A stretch of 64,000 nucleotides of DNA from Streptomyces sp. GESEQ-35. Lineage in GTDB: Bacteria > Actinomycetota > Actinomycetes > Streptomycetales > Streptomycetaceae. The stretch covers positions 124,001 to 188,000 of the forward strand of contig NZ_JAFFSX010000012.1 in NCBI RefSeq assembly GCF_017948485.1. The letters are read 5' to 3'. The notes below the pieces were generated by a model. The model was not told where the DNA came from and made no database searches. It saw only the letters and a list, made by a program, of their open reading frames with translations. Position numbers and translations under genes: made by a program. Position 1 is the stretch's first letter. Every line of letters begins with the position of its first letter. Positions 44,668-53,020 of this stretch are shown one piece after another.

Positions 44668-45303
44668 ATGAGGCGACACTCCGGGCAAAACCCGCTCACC
44701 GGTCGTATCGGCCATCCCTCCCGCGTCCTGTACGGCGCGGCATCGACGGCGCTGTGTGCGCTCGTCCTCACCGCCTGCGGCACCGAACGGCCGGACGGCC
44801 AGGGCCCGGCGGCAGGATCCGACGACCGGGTCGCGGCCGAATCGCCCCCGCTCCCCCGCACGGAGACGGAGGATGCCGGGACCGAGAGCCCCGAGGACGA
44901 CGAGACCGGGAGCACCGACTTCCTCCTGTTCATGCAACTCCTCATCTCCGTCGCCGAGCCGTGCCCCGATACGCAGGCCGAGGCAGCCCAGGAGGAGGCG
45001 GAGCTGAGCTCCGTGGAGAAGTGCGCGGCCCGCGGTCACGTCCGTCGCATCACGAAGGCCCTCAAGGACATCGCCGACCCGACCCCGGGCCAGGTCGGCG
45101 ATGTCCTGCGCGACCTCGGCTACATCGACGAACGCGTCGACGGCCCGCAACGCTCCGGTGAGCGCGTGGAGTTCACGCTCGACCTCCGGGTCCTGGGCGG
45201 TCAGCTGTGCCTGGACGGCAGCGTCACCGGCACCGGGACCGCCATCGAGCCGTACGGTGCGTCGCCCGAGGTCGAGTGCCTGGACGTGCGGCGCACGTCC
45301 TGA
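44668..45303 (+). CDS. Putative lipoprotein
   Basis: The 211-residue protein has a lipoprotein signal: basic start, hydrophobic core SRVLYGAASTALCALVL and lipobox LTAC at Cys 37. An acidic linker rich in Glu, Asp and Pro follows, then about 120 residues containing a helix pair with two Cys and a beta-rich end (VEFTLDLRVLGGQLCLDGS). No known domain is certain. The upstream 16-bp palindrome suggests specific control, and it converges on a response regulator gene 13 nt away. Confidence 0.7.
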   Translation: MRRHSGQNPLTGRIGHPSRVLYGAASTALCALVLTACGTERPDGQGPAAGSDDRVAAESPPLPRTETEDAGTESPEDDETGSTDFLLFMQLLISVAEPCPDTQAEAAQEEAELSSVEKCAARGHVRRITKALKDIADPTPGQVGDVLRDLGYIDERVDGPQRSGERVEFTLDLRVLGGQLCLDGSVTGTGTAIEPYGASPEVECLDVRRTS

Positions 45304-45316
45304 TGCCGGCCGCGAG

Positions 45317-46015
45317 TCAGTCCGTCCCCGTCTCCGGAGGCGAGTGCGGTACCGGGCCCGCGCGGTCCAGCAGACCTGTCCTCGCCGCCAGCGCCGCCGC
45401 CTCCAGTCGGGAGCCCACCCCCAGCTTCATCAGCACCCGTTGGACATGGGTGCGGGCCGTCGACGGAGCGATGCCCATGCCGGCCGCGATCAGCCGGGTG
45501 TCCTCGCCGTCCGCGACCCTGACCAGGACCTCGACCTCTCTGGGCGTCAGCATGTGAAGCAGGCGCTGGCCCTCGTCGTCGGGCTGGACGGCCGGGTTGA
45601 GGAGCTCACTGAAGGCGCCCTGAAGGAGTTGCGGGGCCACGGCCGCCTCGCCCGCCCTTGCCTTCATGATCGCCCGCTCCACCCCCTCGATGCGCTCGTC
45701 GTGCCGTACGTAGCCCGAGGCGCCCGCGGCGAAGGCGGCGGCGATTCCGCGTGGTGAGGGCACGGGCCCGAGGACCAGGACCGCGACCTGCGGACGCTCT
45801 CGTTTGATCTTCACCACCGGGTCGAATATCCCGGGCTCGGCAGGTGTGGCCGTGCCGAGCAGGCACACCTCCGGCGCACGGGTGATCACCAGTTCCGCCG
45901 CGCCCGCGGCCGGTGCCGCCGCGGCGAGGACACGATGGCCCCGCAGTTTCAGCGCCGAGGCCAGTGCCTCGGCCAGCAATCGGTGGTCGTCGACCACCAT
46001 GAGCCGCACTCCCAT
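45317..46015 (-). CDS. NarL/LuxR-type regulator with degenerate receiver (no phosphoacceptor Asp)
   Basis: The 232-residue protein keeps the acidic pair VVDDH and the LuxR helix-turn-helix (LTPREVEVLVRVADGEDTRL), but at the phosphorylation position the usual LLD is LLG (Gly 54, codon 45854-45856), the switch Thr/Ser region is LVLGPV, and the conserved Lys is replaced in GYVRHD. It therefore probably works without phosphorylation. ATG 46015 has GGGGGG at 9 nt. It ends 13 nt from the lipoprotein gene. The 250 bp upstream, to the beta-propeller gene, hold no gene. Confidence 0.88.
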   Translation of the reverse strand: MGVRLMVVDDHRLLAEALASALKLRGHRVLAAAAPAAGAAELVITRAPEVCLLGTATPAEPGIFDPVVKIKRERPQVAVLVLGPVPSPRGIAAAFAAGASGYVRHDERIEGVERAIMKARAGEAAVAPQLLQGAFSELLNPAVQPDDEGQRLLHMLTPREVEVLVRVADGEDTRLIAAGMGIAPSTARTHVQRVLMKLGVGSRLEAAALAARTGLLDRAGPVPHSPPETGTD

Positions 46016-46265
46016 CGAGCAACCCCCCAGTCCCCCCAATGGATGCCCCACTATGCATGCCCACTGGTCCGCGCGGCCAGAAGCCCCCACCCGGCTCCCC
46101 CGCTCTTCATGCCCCCGGAAGCTACACGCTTGTTCGACGCTGCGCTGCCCCTACCGGTGAGAAGTGCCCCGGATCGCCGAAATTCCTCGCATTCGAGGGT
46201 GTTGGGCGGTACGTGCACGGCCCCTTCTCTGAGCAGGGACGGGACCGTCAACACGGGCCGGTGGT

Positions 46266-47783
46266 TCAGCCGTTCGTGCCGAACGCGATCGCCAGGTACT
46301 GCTTCTCGGGCGAGCCGGACAGCCTGAAAGCGTGCGCCTGGGACATGTAGAGACGACCGTCGCGGAAGAGGATCTCGGAGTACTCGGGGAGCAGGGTCCG
46401 GGTGGCCGGGTTCTCCAGCAGCTCGGTCTCCTTGACGGTGACGCCGTCGATGCTGACGATCCGGCCGCCCTGGCCATAGGCAGGACGCTTGTACGCGATC
46501 ACGTTGCCGCCGTCCATCCGCAGCGGGGAGATCGTGTAGCCATCGCCCGCGTCGGCGCGTTTGCCGGTCTGTTTGCCGGTGGCCAGGTCGAAGGCGACGA
46601 TCTCGTTGGCGTGCTCCTGGGTCGGCACATAGAGCCGGTCGTTGCCGACCACCAGCCGACGGCAGTTCTCGACCTCGCCGATGGCGTCGCACCGTGCCGC
46701 GTACTGATCGTCCGGCAGCGAGATCCGGGAGCGCAGTCTGCCGGTCCTGTTGTCGACGGAGAAGAGGTCCGATGTGGGACTCGCGGTGTCGCCGGCTTCG
46801 GCGGCCACGACCAGGGGGTCGGTCGACACCACGTCGGCGTGCTCGATGCCCTGTGCCATCCCGTACTCCGAGATCACCGTCCCGGACGTCGGGTCGATGG
46901 TCTGGATGTGCAGCTGAAGCCGGTCGGACGAGCCGCATCTGCGCACCGCGACCAGCTTCGTGCCACCGCCGTAGCCCGCGTCGTAACAGGTGTCGGCCGG
47001 CTTCGGGGCCCACAGCGGCCGGGCGGAGGCGATGTCCCAGGCCGCGCCGCCGCCGGTGCTGCCGGCGGCGACGGTGTTGCCGCTGACGGTGACGTTGCTG
47101 AAGGCGATCAACCGGTCACCGGTCTGTGCGGTCCTGGTCCACAGCCGCTTGCCGGCGTCGAGGTCGATCGCCGCGACCTGACTACAGCCCGCCGAGGCGT
47201 TCCCGGCCGGCATCCTGGGCTGGAAGACAACGGCCGTCCTGTTGTCCTCGGTGGTGTTCCGGCTGACCGTGCACACCGGGCCGGGCAGCGGGATCGTCCA
47301 CAGCCTGGTGCCCTTGTCGGCGTCGTAGCCGACGATCTCGGCGATGCCGCTCTTGACGTACACCTTGTCGGTGAGCCAGGAGCCGGGGACGACGACACCG
47401 CCGACGTCCCTGGTCTCGGGCATCGGCACCTGGAAGAGGACCTCGGCGCCGGTGTCGGCCGGCACCTTCTCGTCGCCCTGGCCGCCGGTGTCCCCGCCAG
47501 CGCCGACGGAGTTCGCGGTGGCGTGTTCTCCTTCGTCGCGACCGGAGTTCGCGTACCAGACGCCGCCGACGACGATCAGCGCGATCGTCAGGAGCGCCGC
47601 GACGACGACCGTCAACCGCGCCTGGGTCCGCCGCCCGCCGGCCATGGCCGACTGCGGGTGGCCGTACCCGTACCCCGGGGGCAGCTGCGGAGCGCCGTAG
47701 CCGGGCGGCGGCAGGGTGGGCGGCGGGCCGAAACCTGCGCTCTGCGGTGGGTGGTTGGGCAGTGGGGGCGGCGGCTGGGTCAT
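46266..47783 (-). CDS. Membrane-anchored PQQ-type beta-propeller protein (paralog 1)
   Basis: The 505-residue protein has a Pro/Gly-rich cytoplasmic head (about 50 residues, PPPLPNHPPQS style), one membrane helix near residue 55-78 (VVVAALLTIALIVVGGVWYA), and an outer eight-blade-like PQQ propeller with repeated blade ends such as GTRLWTIPLPG, GKRLWTRTAQ and GNVIAYKRPAYG. Such proteins are linked to envelope sensing or assembly. No enzymatic motif was seen. It is followed in the transcript direction by the degenerate regulator, 250 nt later, and preceded by its paralog. Confidence 0.8.
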   Translation of the reverse strand: MTQPPPPLPNHPPQSAGFGPPPTLPPPGYGAPQLPPGYGYGHPQSAMAGGRRTQARLTVVVAALLTIALIVVGGVWYANSGRDEGEHATANSVGAGGDTGGQGDEKVPADTGAEVLFQVPMPETRDVGGVVVPGSWLTDKVYVKSGIAEIVGYDADKGTRLWTIPLPGPVCTVSRNTTEDNRTAVVFQPRMPAGNASAGCSQVAAIDLDAGKRLWTRTAQTGDRLIAFSNVTVSGNTVAAGSTGGGAAWDIASARPLWAPKPADTCYDAGYGGGTKLVAVRRCGSSDRLQLHIQTIDPTSGTVISEYGMAQGIEHADVVSTDPLVVAAEAGDTASPTSDLFSVDNRTGRLRSRISLPDDQYAARCDAIGEVENCRRLVVGNDRLYVPTQEHANEIVAFDLATGKQTGKRADAGDGYTISPLRMDGGNVIAYKRPAYGQGGRIVSIDGVTVKETELLENPATRTLLPEYSEILFRDGRLYMSQAHAFRLSGSPEKQYLAIAFGTNG

Positions 47784-47856
47784 GACGTGAGTACCTCGTG
47801 AGCGGAAGCGTGGGGGGGCGAGGGGAGCGAGGGGAGCGGAGGCGGCCAGGAGGAGG

Positions 47857-49266
47857 TCACTTGCCGTAGGCGAGTATCAGCTTCTCCACCGGGTCGTCGT
47901 TGCCGGTCAGCCGCGTGGCCGAGAGGTAGAGGCGGCCGTCGGCCCAGTCGATGGCCGTGGCGGGGAAGCCGTCCTCGACGTCCGCCGCGGCCTGCGGGTT
48001 CCGCAGCAGTTCGGCCGGTTTGTGGCTGCTGCCGGTCGTCGGGATCGACACGACCCGGCCGCCCGCGTCGTGCGACGGCCGGACGTACGCGATGAGCCTG
48101 CCGCCCTCGGCTTTCAGCGGCAGCATCGGCTCGTCCGCCGGGGACTTGACGCGCCACTTCTCCTTGCCGGTGGACAGGTTGATCGCGACGATCTCGTTCG
48201 CGCCGCTCGTGGCCTCGGTCGGCAGGTAGAGGGTGTCGGCGTCGGCGGCCACGCCCGCGCAGCCCCGGAGGTCACGGGCGCGGATCGCCGGGGTGCAGTC
48301 GGGGGCGAAGTCCTCGTCGAAGCCGACCTGGGAGCGGAACGTGCCGCCCGAGGTGAACGTGGAGATGTTCCAGGCCTGCTTGTCCTCGTTGGTGCTGTAG
48401 ATGACCAGCGGGTCGACGGAATAGGTGCGTTCGACCGTCCAGCCCTTGTCGATCGGCAGAGTCCACAGGACCTCGCCGGTCGTCGGGTCGAGCCCCTGCA
48501 TCTCCTCGTGCTCGTCCGTGGTGCCGGCGTCGCAGGACGCGAGCTGGACGAGCTTCTCGCCGCCCGCGAAGGCGGTCGGGAAGCAGGAGTCGCCGTACTT
48601 CTTCCTGTCGTAGAGCTTGCTGCCGCTCATGACGTCGTACGCCGTGCCGGACTGCGAGCGGCCCACCATCAACGTCCTGCCGGTGAGGGACATCTCGACG
48701 GCGGGTGCGGAGTCGGACAGCGTGCTGTCCCAGCCCTGCTCGCCGGTGTCGAGGTCGACCTCCTGGAGCCGGGTGCACTCGGCACCGTCGCCGCTGCCGC
48801 TCAGGTACGCCACGACGATCTTGTCGTCGGCCGTCTTCTGCGGGGTGACCGCGCAGATCTTCTGCGGGAAGGCGATCGGGTCCCAGGCCGGGTAGCCGTC
48901 ACCGGCGTTGTACGCGACGAGTTGCTTGTACGCCGCCTTCACCACCGTCCTGTCCGTGATCCACATGCCGGGGGCGTCGGCGCCGGTACCGGGCACGTCC
49001 GGCGCCTCCGCGTGCCAGAGCATCTGCGACTCGCCCGCCCGGCGGCCCTCGTCGAGGCTTTCCGGGTCGTACGAGGCGGACGGCTTCGCGGCGACGCCCG
49101 CCGGCTGCTTCGGGGCGTCATCGCCTCCGCTCGTCGCCGCGAACACGGTGCCGCCGATGACGAACAGGGCGGCCACCGCGACACCGACGGCAAGCGCGGG
49201 CCTGCCCCTGAAGGCGTCGCGGGGCCCGGATCCGGGCGGCGGCGGGGTCTGGGGCGGCTGGCTCAT
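47857..49266 (-). CDS. Membrane-anchored PQQ-type beta-propeller protein (paralog 2)
   Basis: The 469-residue protein has the same plan as the following gene: a short Pro-rich head, one membrane helix (LAVGVAVAALFVIGGTVFAA) and a PQQ propeller with blades ending GEQGWDSTLSD, GEVLWTLPIDKGW and GKEKWRVKSP. The two proteins share layout and the final block GGRLIAYVRPSHDAGGRVVS versus GGNVIAYKRPAYGQGGRIVS, so they arose by duplication. The gap between them is 73 nt, suggesting one operon. Function unknown. Confidence 0.8.
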   Translation of the reverse strand: MSQPPQTPPPPGSGPRDAFRGRPALAVGVAVAALFVIGGTVFAATSGGDDAPKQPAGVAAKPSASYDPESLDEGRRAGESQMLWHAEAPDVPGTGADAPGMWITDRTVVKAAYKQLVAYNAGDGYPAWDPIAFPQKICAVTPQKTADDKIVVAYLSGSGDGAECTRLQEVDLDTGEQGWDSTLSDSAPAVEMSLTGRTLMVGRSQSGTAYDVMSGSKLYDRKKYGDSCFPTAFAGGEKLVQLASCDAGTTDEHEEMQGLDPTTGEVLWTLPIDKGWTVERTYSVDPLVIYSTNEDKQAWNISTFTSGGTFRSQVGFDEDFAPDCTPAIRARDLRGCAGVAADADTLYLPTEATSGANEIVAINLSTGKEKWRVKSPADEPMLPLKAEGGRLIAYVRPSHDAGGRVVSIPTTGSSHKPAELLRNPQAAADVEDGFPATAIDWADGRLYLSATRLTGNDDPVEKLILAYGK

Positions 49267-49355
49267 CAGCGGCCCTTTCTATCACCCGGCACCGGCAGCG
49301 CACCGGCCCGGATCCGCCCTGTTCCCAAAGGGAGGACCGGTCCGTGATGCCGTCG

Positions 49356-51158
49356 TTACGCGTCCTCGGCCAGTTCCAGCCAGCGCAGCTCCAGTTCGTC
49401 GCGCTCGCCCGCCAACTGGCGCAGCTCGGCGTCCAGTTCGGCCACCTTTGCGAAGTCGGTGGCGTTGTCGGCGATCCGGGCGTGCAGCTTGGTCTCCTTC
49501 TCGGAGATCTTGTCGAGCTGCCGCTCGATCTTCTGGAGCTCCTTCTTGGCGACGCGCTGGTCGGCGGCGCTCGGCCCGGCGGCGGGCTTCGCCGCGACGG
49601 GCGACGCGGCGGCCACCGCCTCCTCCATGCGCCGGCGCCGCTCCAGGTACTCGTCGATGCCGCGCGGCAGCATCCGCAGGGTGGCGTCGCCGAGGAGGGC
49701 GAAGACGCGGTCCGTCGTCCGCTCGACGAAGAACCGGTCGTGGGAGATGACGACCATCGAGCCGGGCCAGCTGTCGAGGACGTCCTCAAGCTGGGTGAGG
49801 GTCTCGATGTCGAGGTCGTTGGTGGGCTCGTCGAGGAAGAGGACGTTGGGCTCGTCCATGAGGAGCCGGAGGATCTGGAGCCGGCGCCGCTCGCCACCGG
49901 ACAGATCACCGACCGGCGTCCACTGCTTGTCCTTGTTGAAGCCGAACGTCTCGCACAGCTGCCCGGCGGTCATCTCGCGCCCCTTGCCGAGGTCGACGCG
50001 CTCGCGCACCTGCTGCACGGCCTCCAGCACCCGCAGGTTCGGGTCGAGTTCGCCGACCTCCTGCGAGAGATAGGCCAGCTTGACGGTCCTGCCCACGGCG
50101 ACCCGCCCGCCGGCCGGCTGCGTCTCGCCCTCGCTGCGGGCGGCCTCGGCCATGGCACGCAGCAGGGAGGTCTTGCCGGCGCCGTTCACGCCGACGAGGC
50201 CGATGCGGTCGCCGGGGCCGAGCTGCCAGGTCACATGCTTGAGCAGCACCTTCGGCCCGGCCTGGACGGTGACGTCCTCAAGGTCGAAGACCGTCTTGCC
50301 GAGCCGCGTGGACGCGAACTTCATCAGCTCGCTGCTGTCCCGGGGCGGCGGTACGTCCGCGATCAGCTCGTTGGCGGCCTCGACGCGGAAGCGGGGCTTC
50401 GACGTACGGGCGGGGGCGCCGCGCCGCAGCCAGGCCAGCTCCTTGCGGACCAGGTTCTGCCGCTTGGTCTCCTCGGTGGCGGCGATGCGCTCGCGCTCGG
50501 CGCGTGCGAAGACGTAGTCGGAGTAGCCGCCCTCGTACTCGTACACATCGCCCTTCTGCACGTCCCACATGCGGGTGCAGACCTGGTCGAGGAACCAGCG
50601 GTCGTGGGTGACGCAGACGAGCGCGGAGCGGCGCTCGCGCAGGTGGTTCGCGAGCCAGGAGATGCCCTCGACGTCGAGGTGGTTGGTCGGCTCGTCGAGC
50701 ACGACCAGGTCCTGGTCCTCGATGAGCAGCTTGGCGAGTGCGATACGTCGGCGCTCGCCGCCGGAGAGGGGGCCGATGACGGTGTCGAGCCCCTGCGGGA
50801 AGCCGGGCAGGTCGAGGCCGCCGAAGAGTCCGGTGAGTACGTCCCTGATCTTGGCGTTGCCCGCCCACTCGTGGTCGGCCAGGTCCCGGATGACCTCGTG
50901 GCGGACGGTGGCGGTGGGGTCGAGGGAGTCGTGCTGGGTGAGCACGCCCAGGCGCAGGCCGCCGGAGTGGGTGACCCGTCCGGTGTCGGCCTCCTCCAGC
51001 TTGGCGAGCATCCGGATGAGGGTGGTCTTGCCGTCGCCGTTGCGGCCCACGATGCCGATGCGGTCCCCCTCGGAGACGCCGAGGGAGATCCCGTCGAGCA
51101 GGGCACGGGTGCCGTACACCTTGCTGACGTTCTCGACATTGACCAGGTTGACGGCCAT
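49356..51158 (-). CDS. ABC-F family ATPase (Uup-like)
   Basis: The 600-residue soluble protein has two ABC ATPase domains and no membrane part. The first domain has GRNGDGKTT and LSGGERRR, the second GVNGAGKTS and LSGGERRRL, with Walker B FLDEPTNDLD. A basic linker joins the domains, and a C-terminal coiled coil follows residue 530 (KKELQKIERQLDKISEKETK), as in Uup. ABC-F proteins act on the ribosome, in translation control or antibiotic protection. ATG 51158 has GGAGAG at 4 nt. A longer in-frame start at 51260 lacks such a site. Confidence 0.93.
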   Translation of the reverse strand: MAVNLVNVENVSKVYGTRALLDGISLGVSEGDRIGIVGRNGDGKTTLIRMLAKLEEADTGRVTHSGGLRLGVLTQHDSLDPTATVRHEVIRDLADHEWAGNAKIRDVLTGLFGGLDLPGFPQGLDTVIGPLSGGERRRIALAKLLIEDQDLVVLDEPTNHLDVEGISWLANHLRERRSALVCVTHDRWFLDQVCTRMWDVQKGDVYEYEGGYSDYVFARAERERIAATEETKRQNLVRKELAWLRRGAPARTSKPRFRVEAANELIADVPPPRDSSELMKFASTRLGKTVFDLEDVTVQAGPKVLLKHVTWQLGPGDRIGLVGVNGAGKTSLLRAMAEAARSEGETQPAGGRVAVGRTVKLAYLSQEVGELDPNLRVLEAVQQVRERVDLGKGREMTAGQLCETFGFNKDKQWTPVGDLSGGERRRLQILRLLMDEPNVLFLDEPTNDLDIETLTQLEDVLDSWPGSMVVISHDRFFVERTTDRVFALLGDATLRMLPRGIDEYLERRRRMEEAVAAASPVAAKPAAGPSAADQRVAKKELQKIERQLDKISEKETKLHARIADNATDFAKVAELDAELRQLAGERDELELRWLELAEDA

Positions 51159-51273
51159 TTCTCTCCTGACACGGGGATCGATCGACCCTCCAGGGTAGTC
51201 GCCGCGCCTCTTGATCCGTCCGGCGGTCGGCACAGCCCGGGTAAGCAGAGGGTCGCTCACCCCTACCCGGACG

Positions 51274-51294
51274 TAGGGATTCCCCTAATTGACG
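51274..51294 (+). promoter_or_regulatory. Inverted repeat and -35-like element upstream of the subtilase gene
   Basis: TAGGGATTCCCCTA (51274-51287) is an almost perfect palindrome directly followed by TTGACG (51289-51294). No good -10 could be placed, so this may be an operator rather than the core promoter. Confidence 0.3.
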
Positions 51295-51387
51295 TGACCT
51301 CGACAAGACCGTCACCGTAGCCACGCAGGACCGCCACCCCCCACGCCCCAGATCCCGTGCACGTTCCACGAGAGGGGAACCACCCCC

Positions 51388-52986
51388 ATGTCCGGTCCGC
51401 ACTCCCCAGGTCGCCGCAGACCAGGTGCCCTCGCCGCGCTTCTCGCCACCACCGCCGTACTCGCCGTGAGCGCCGCGACCGTCGCCCCCGCGGCCGCGGC
51501 CGCCCCCGCCGAGGGCGTGATCGTCGGCGCCGGCGCCGAGGGCGCCGTCAAGGACAGCTACATCGTCACCCTGAAGGACAACGCCGGCTTCCGCGCCGCC
51601 TCCACCAAGGGCAAGGCGCTCGCCACCCGCTACGGGGCCGAGGTCGAGCGCACGTACAAGACGGCGCTCAACGGCTACGCCACCGAGATGTCCGAGACCG
51701 AGGCCAAGCGGCTCGCCGCCGACCCGGCCGTGGAGAAGGTCGTCCAGAACAAGACCCTCCACATCAACGACACCCAGACCAACCCGACCTGGGGTCTGGA
51801 CCGCATCGACCAGGCCGACCTGCCGCTCGACTCCGCGTACACCTACCCGGACAGCGCGGGCAGCGGCGTGACGGCGTACATCATCGACACCGGCGTCCGG
51901 ATCACCCACACCGACTTCGGCGGCCGTGCCTCCTACGGCTACGACGCCGTCGACGGCGACACCACCGCCGACGACGGCAACGGCCACGGCACGCATGTCG
52001 CCGGCACGGTCGCGAGCGCGACGTACGGCGTCGCCAAGGCCGCGGACATCGTCGCCGTGCGCGTCCTCGACGACGAAGGCTCCGGTACGACGGACGGTGT
52101 GGTCGCGGGCATCGACTGGGTGACCGAGAACGCCCAGTTCCCGGCCGTCGCCAACATGTCGCTCGGCGGCAGCGCCGACTCCGTGCTGGACGAGGCCGTC
52201 GAGAACTCCATCGCGGCGGGCGTGACCTACGCGGTCGCCGCCGGGAACGACAACACCAACGCCTCCTCCAACTCCCCGGCCCGCGTCGCCTCGGCGATCA
52301 CCGTGGGCGCCTCGACCAGCGCCGACGCCCGGTCGTCGTTCTCGAACTACGGCAGCGTGCTCGACATCTTCGCGCCGGGATCGAGCATCACCTCGACGTA
52401 CAACACCTCCAACTCCGCCACCGCCTCCCTCTCCGGTACGTCGATGGCGTCCCCGCACGTCGCCGGCGCGGCCGCCGTCTACCTGGGCGAGAACCCGAGC
52501 GCCACGCCCTCCCAGGTGGTCTCGGCGCTGACCTCGGCGGCGTCGTCCAACACGCTCACCAGCGTCGGCACCGGCAGCCCCAACCTGCTGCTCCAGGTCA
52601 CGCCGGCCGGTGACGGAGACGGCGGCGGCGACACCGGTACGGCCTTCGAGTCGGCCACCGACGTGTCGATTCCCGACGCGGGCTCCGCCGTCTACTCGCC
52701 GGTCACCGTGAGCGGCCTGACCGGCAGCGCGCCCAGCGATCTCTCGGTGTACGTCAACATCGTCCACACCTACCGCGGCGACCTGGTGATCGACCTGGTC
52801 GCGCCGGACGGTTCCACCTACCGCCTGAAGAGCAGCAGCTCCTCCGACTCCACGGACAACGTCGACGCCACGTACACGGTCGACGCCTCCAGCGAGACAA
52901 CGGTCAACGGGACCTGGCAGTTGAAGGTCCAGGACGTCTACAGCGCGGACACCGGCTACATCAACAGCTGGAAGCTGACCTTCTAG
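51388..52986 (+). CDS. Secreted subtilisin-like protease with I9 propeptide and P domain
   Basis: The 532-residue secreted protease has a signal peptide (cleavage near PAAAAA at residue 36-40), an I9 propeptide (about residues 50-125, with YIVTLKD), the S8 catalytic domain and a C-terminal proprotein-convertase P domain (from residue 410). The triad is in IIDTGVRITH (Asp), NGHGTHVAG (His) and GTSMASPHVAGAA (Ser). The ATG has AGAGGGG upstream. The P domain is found in many Streptomyces subtilases and aids stability or processing. Substrate broad or unknown. Confidence 0.95.
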   Translation: MSGPHSPGRRRPGALAALLATTAVLAVSAATVAPAAAAAPAEGVIVGAGAEGAVKDSYIVTLKDNAGFRAASTKGKALATRYGAEVERTYKTALNGYATEMSETEAKRLAADPAVEKVVQNKTLHINDTQTNPTWGLDRIDQADLPLDSAYTYPDSAGSGVTAYIIDTGVRITHTDFGGRASYGYDAVDGDTTADDGNGHGTHVAGTVASATYGVAKAADIVAVRVLDDEGSGTTDGVVAGIDWVTENAQFPAVANMSLGGSADSVLDEAVENSIAAGVTYAVAAGNDNTNASSNSPARVASAITVGASTSADARSSFSNYGSVLDIFAPGSSITSTYNTSNSATASLSGTSMASPHVAGAAAVYLGENPSATPSQVVSALTSAASSNTLTSVGTGSPNLLLQVTPAGDGDGGGDTGTAFESATDVSIPDAGSAVYSPVTVSGLTGSAPSDLSVYVNIVHTYRGDLVIDLVAPDGSTYRLKSSSSSDSTDNVDATYTVDASSETTVNGTWQLKVQDVYSADTGYINSWKLTF

Positions 52987-52992
52987 GAGCGT

Positions 52993-53020
52993 GCGCCCCG
53001 GGGTTCACCCCCCGGGGCGC
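52993..53020. terminator. Bidirectional terminator between subtilase and sensor-kinase genes
   Basis: GCGCCCCGGG (52993-53002) pairs with CCCGGGGCGC (53011-53020). The stop of the convergent kinase gene lies inside the hairpin. Confidence 0.8.

Noticed and set aside
50278..52767. 829-residue minus-strand frame across the ABC-F and subtilase genes
   Set aside because: It runs antisense through the subtilase and in a wrong frame through the ABC-F gene.
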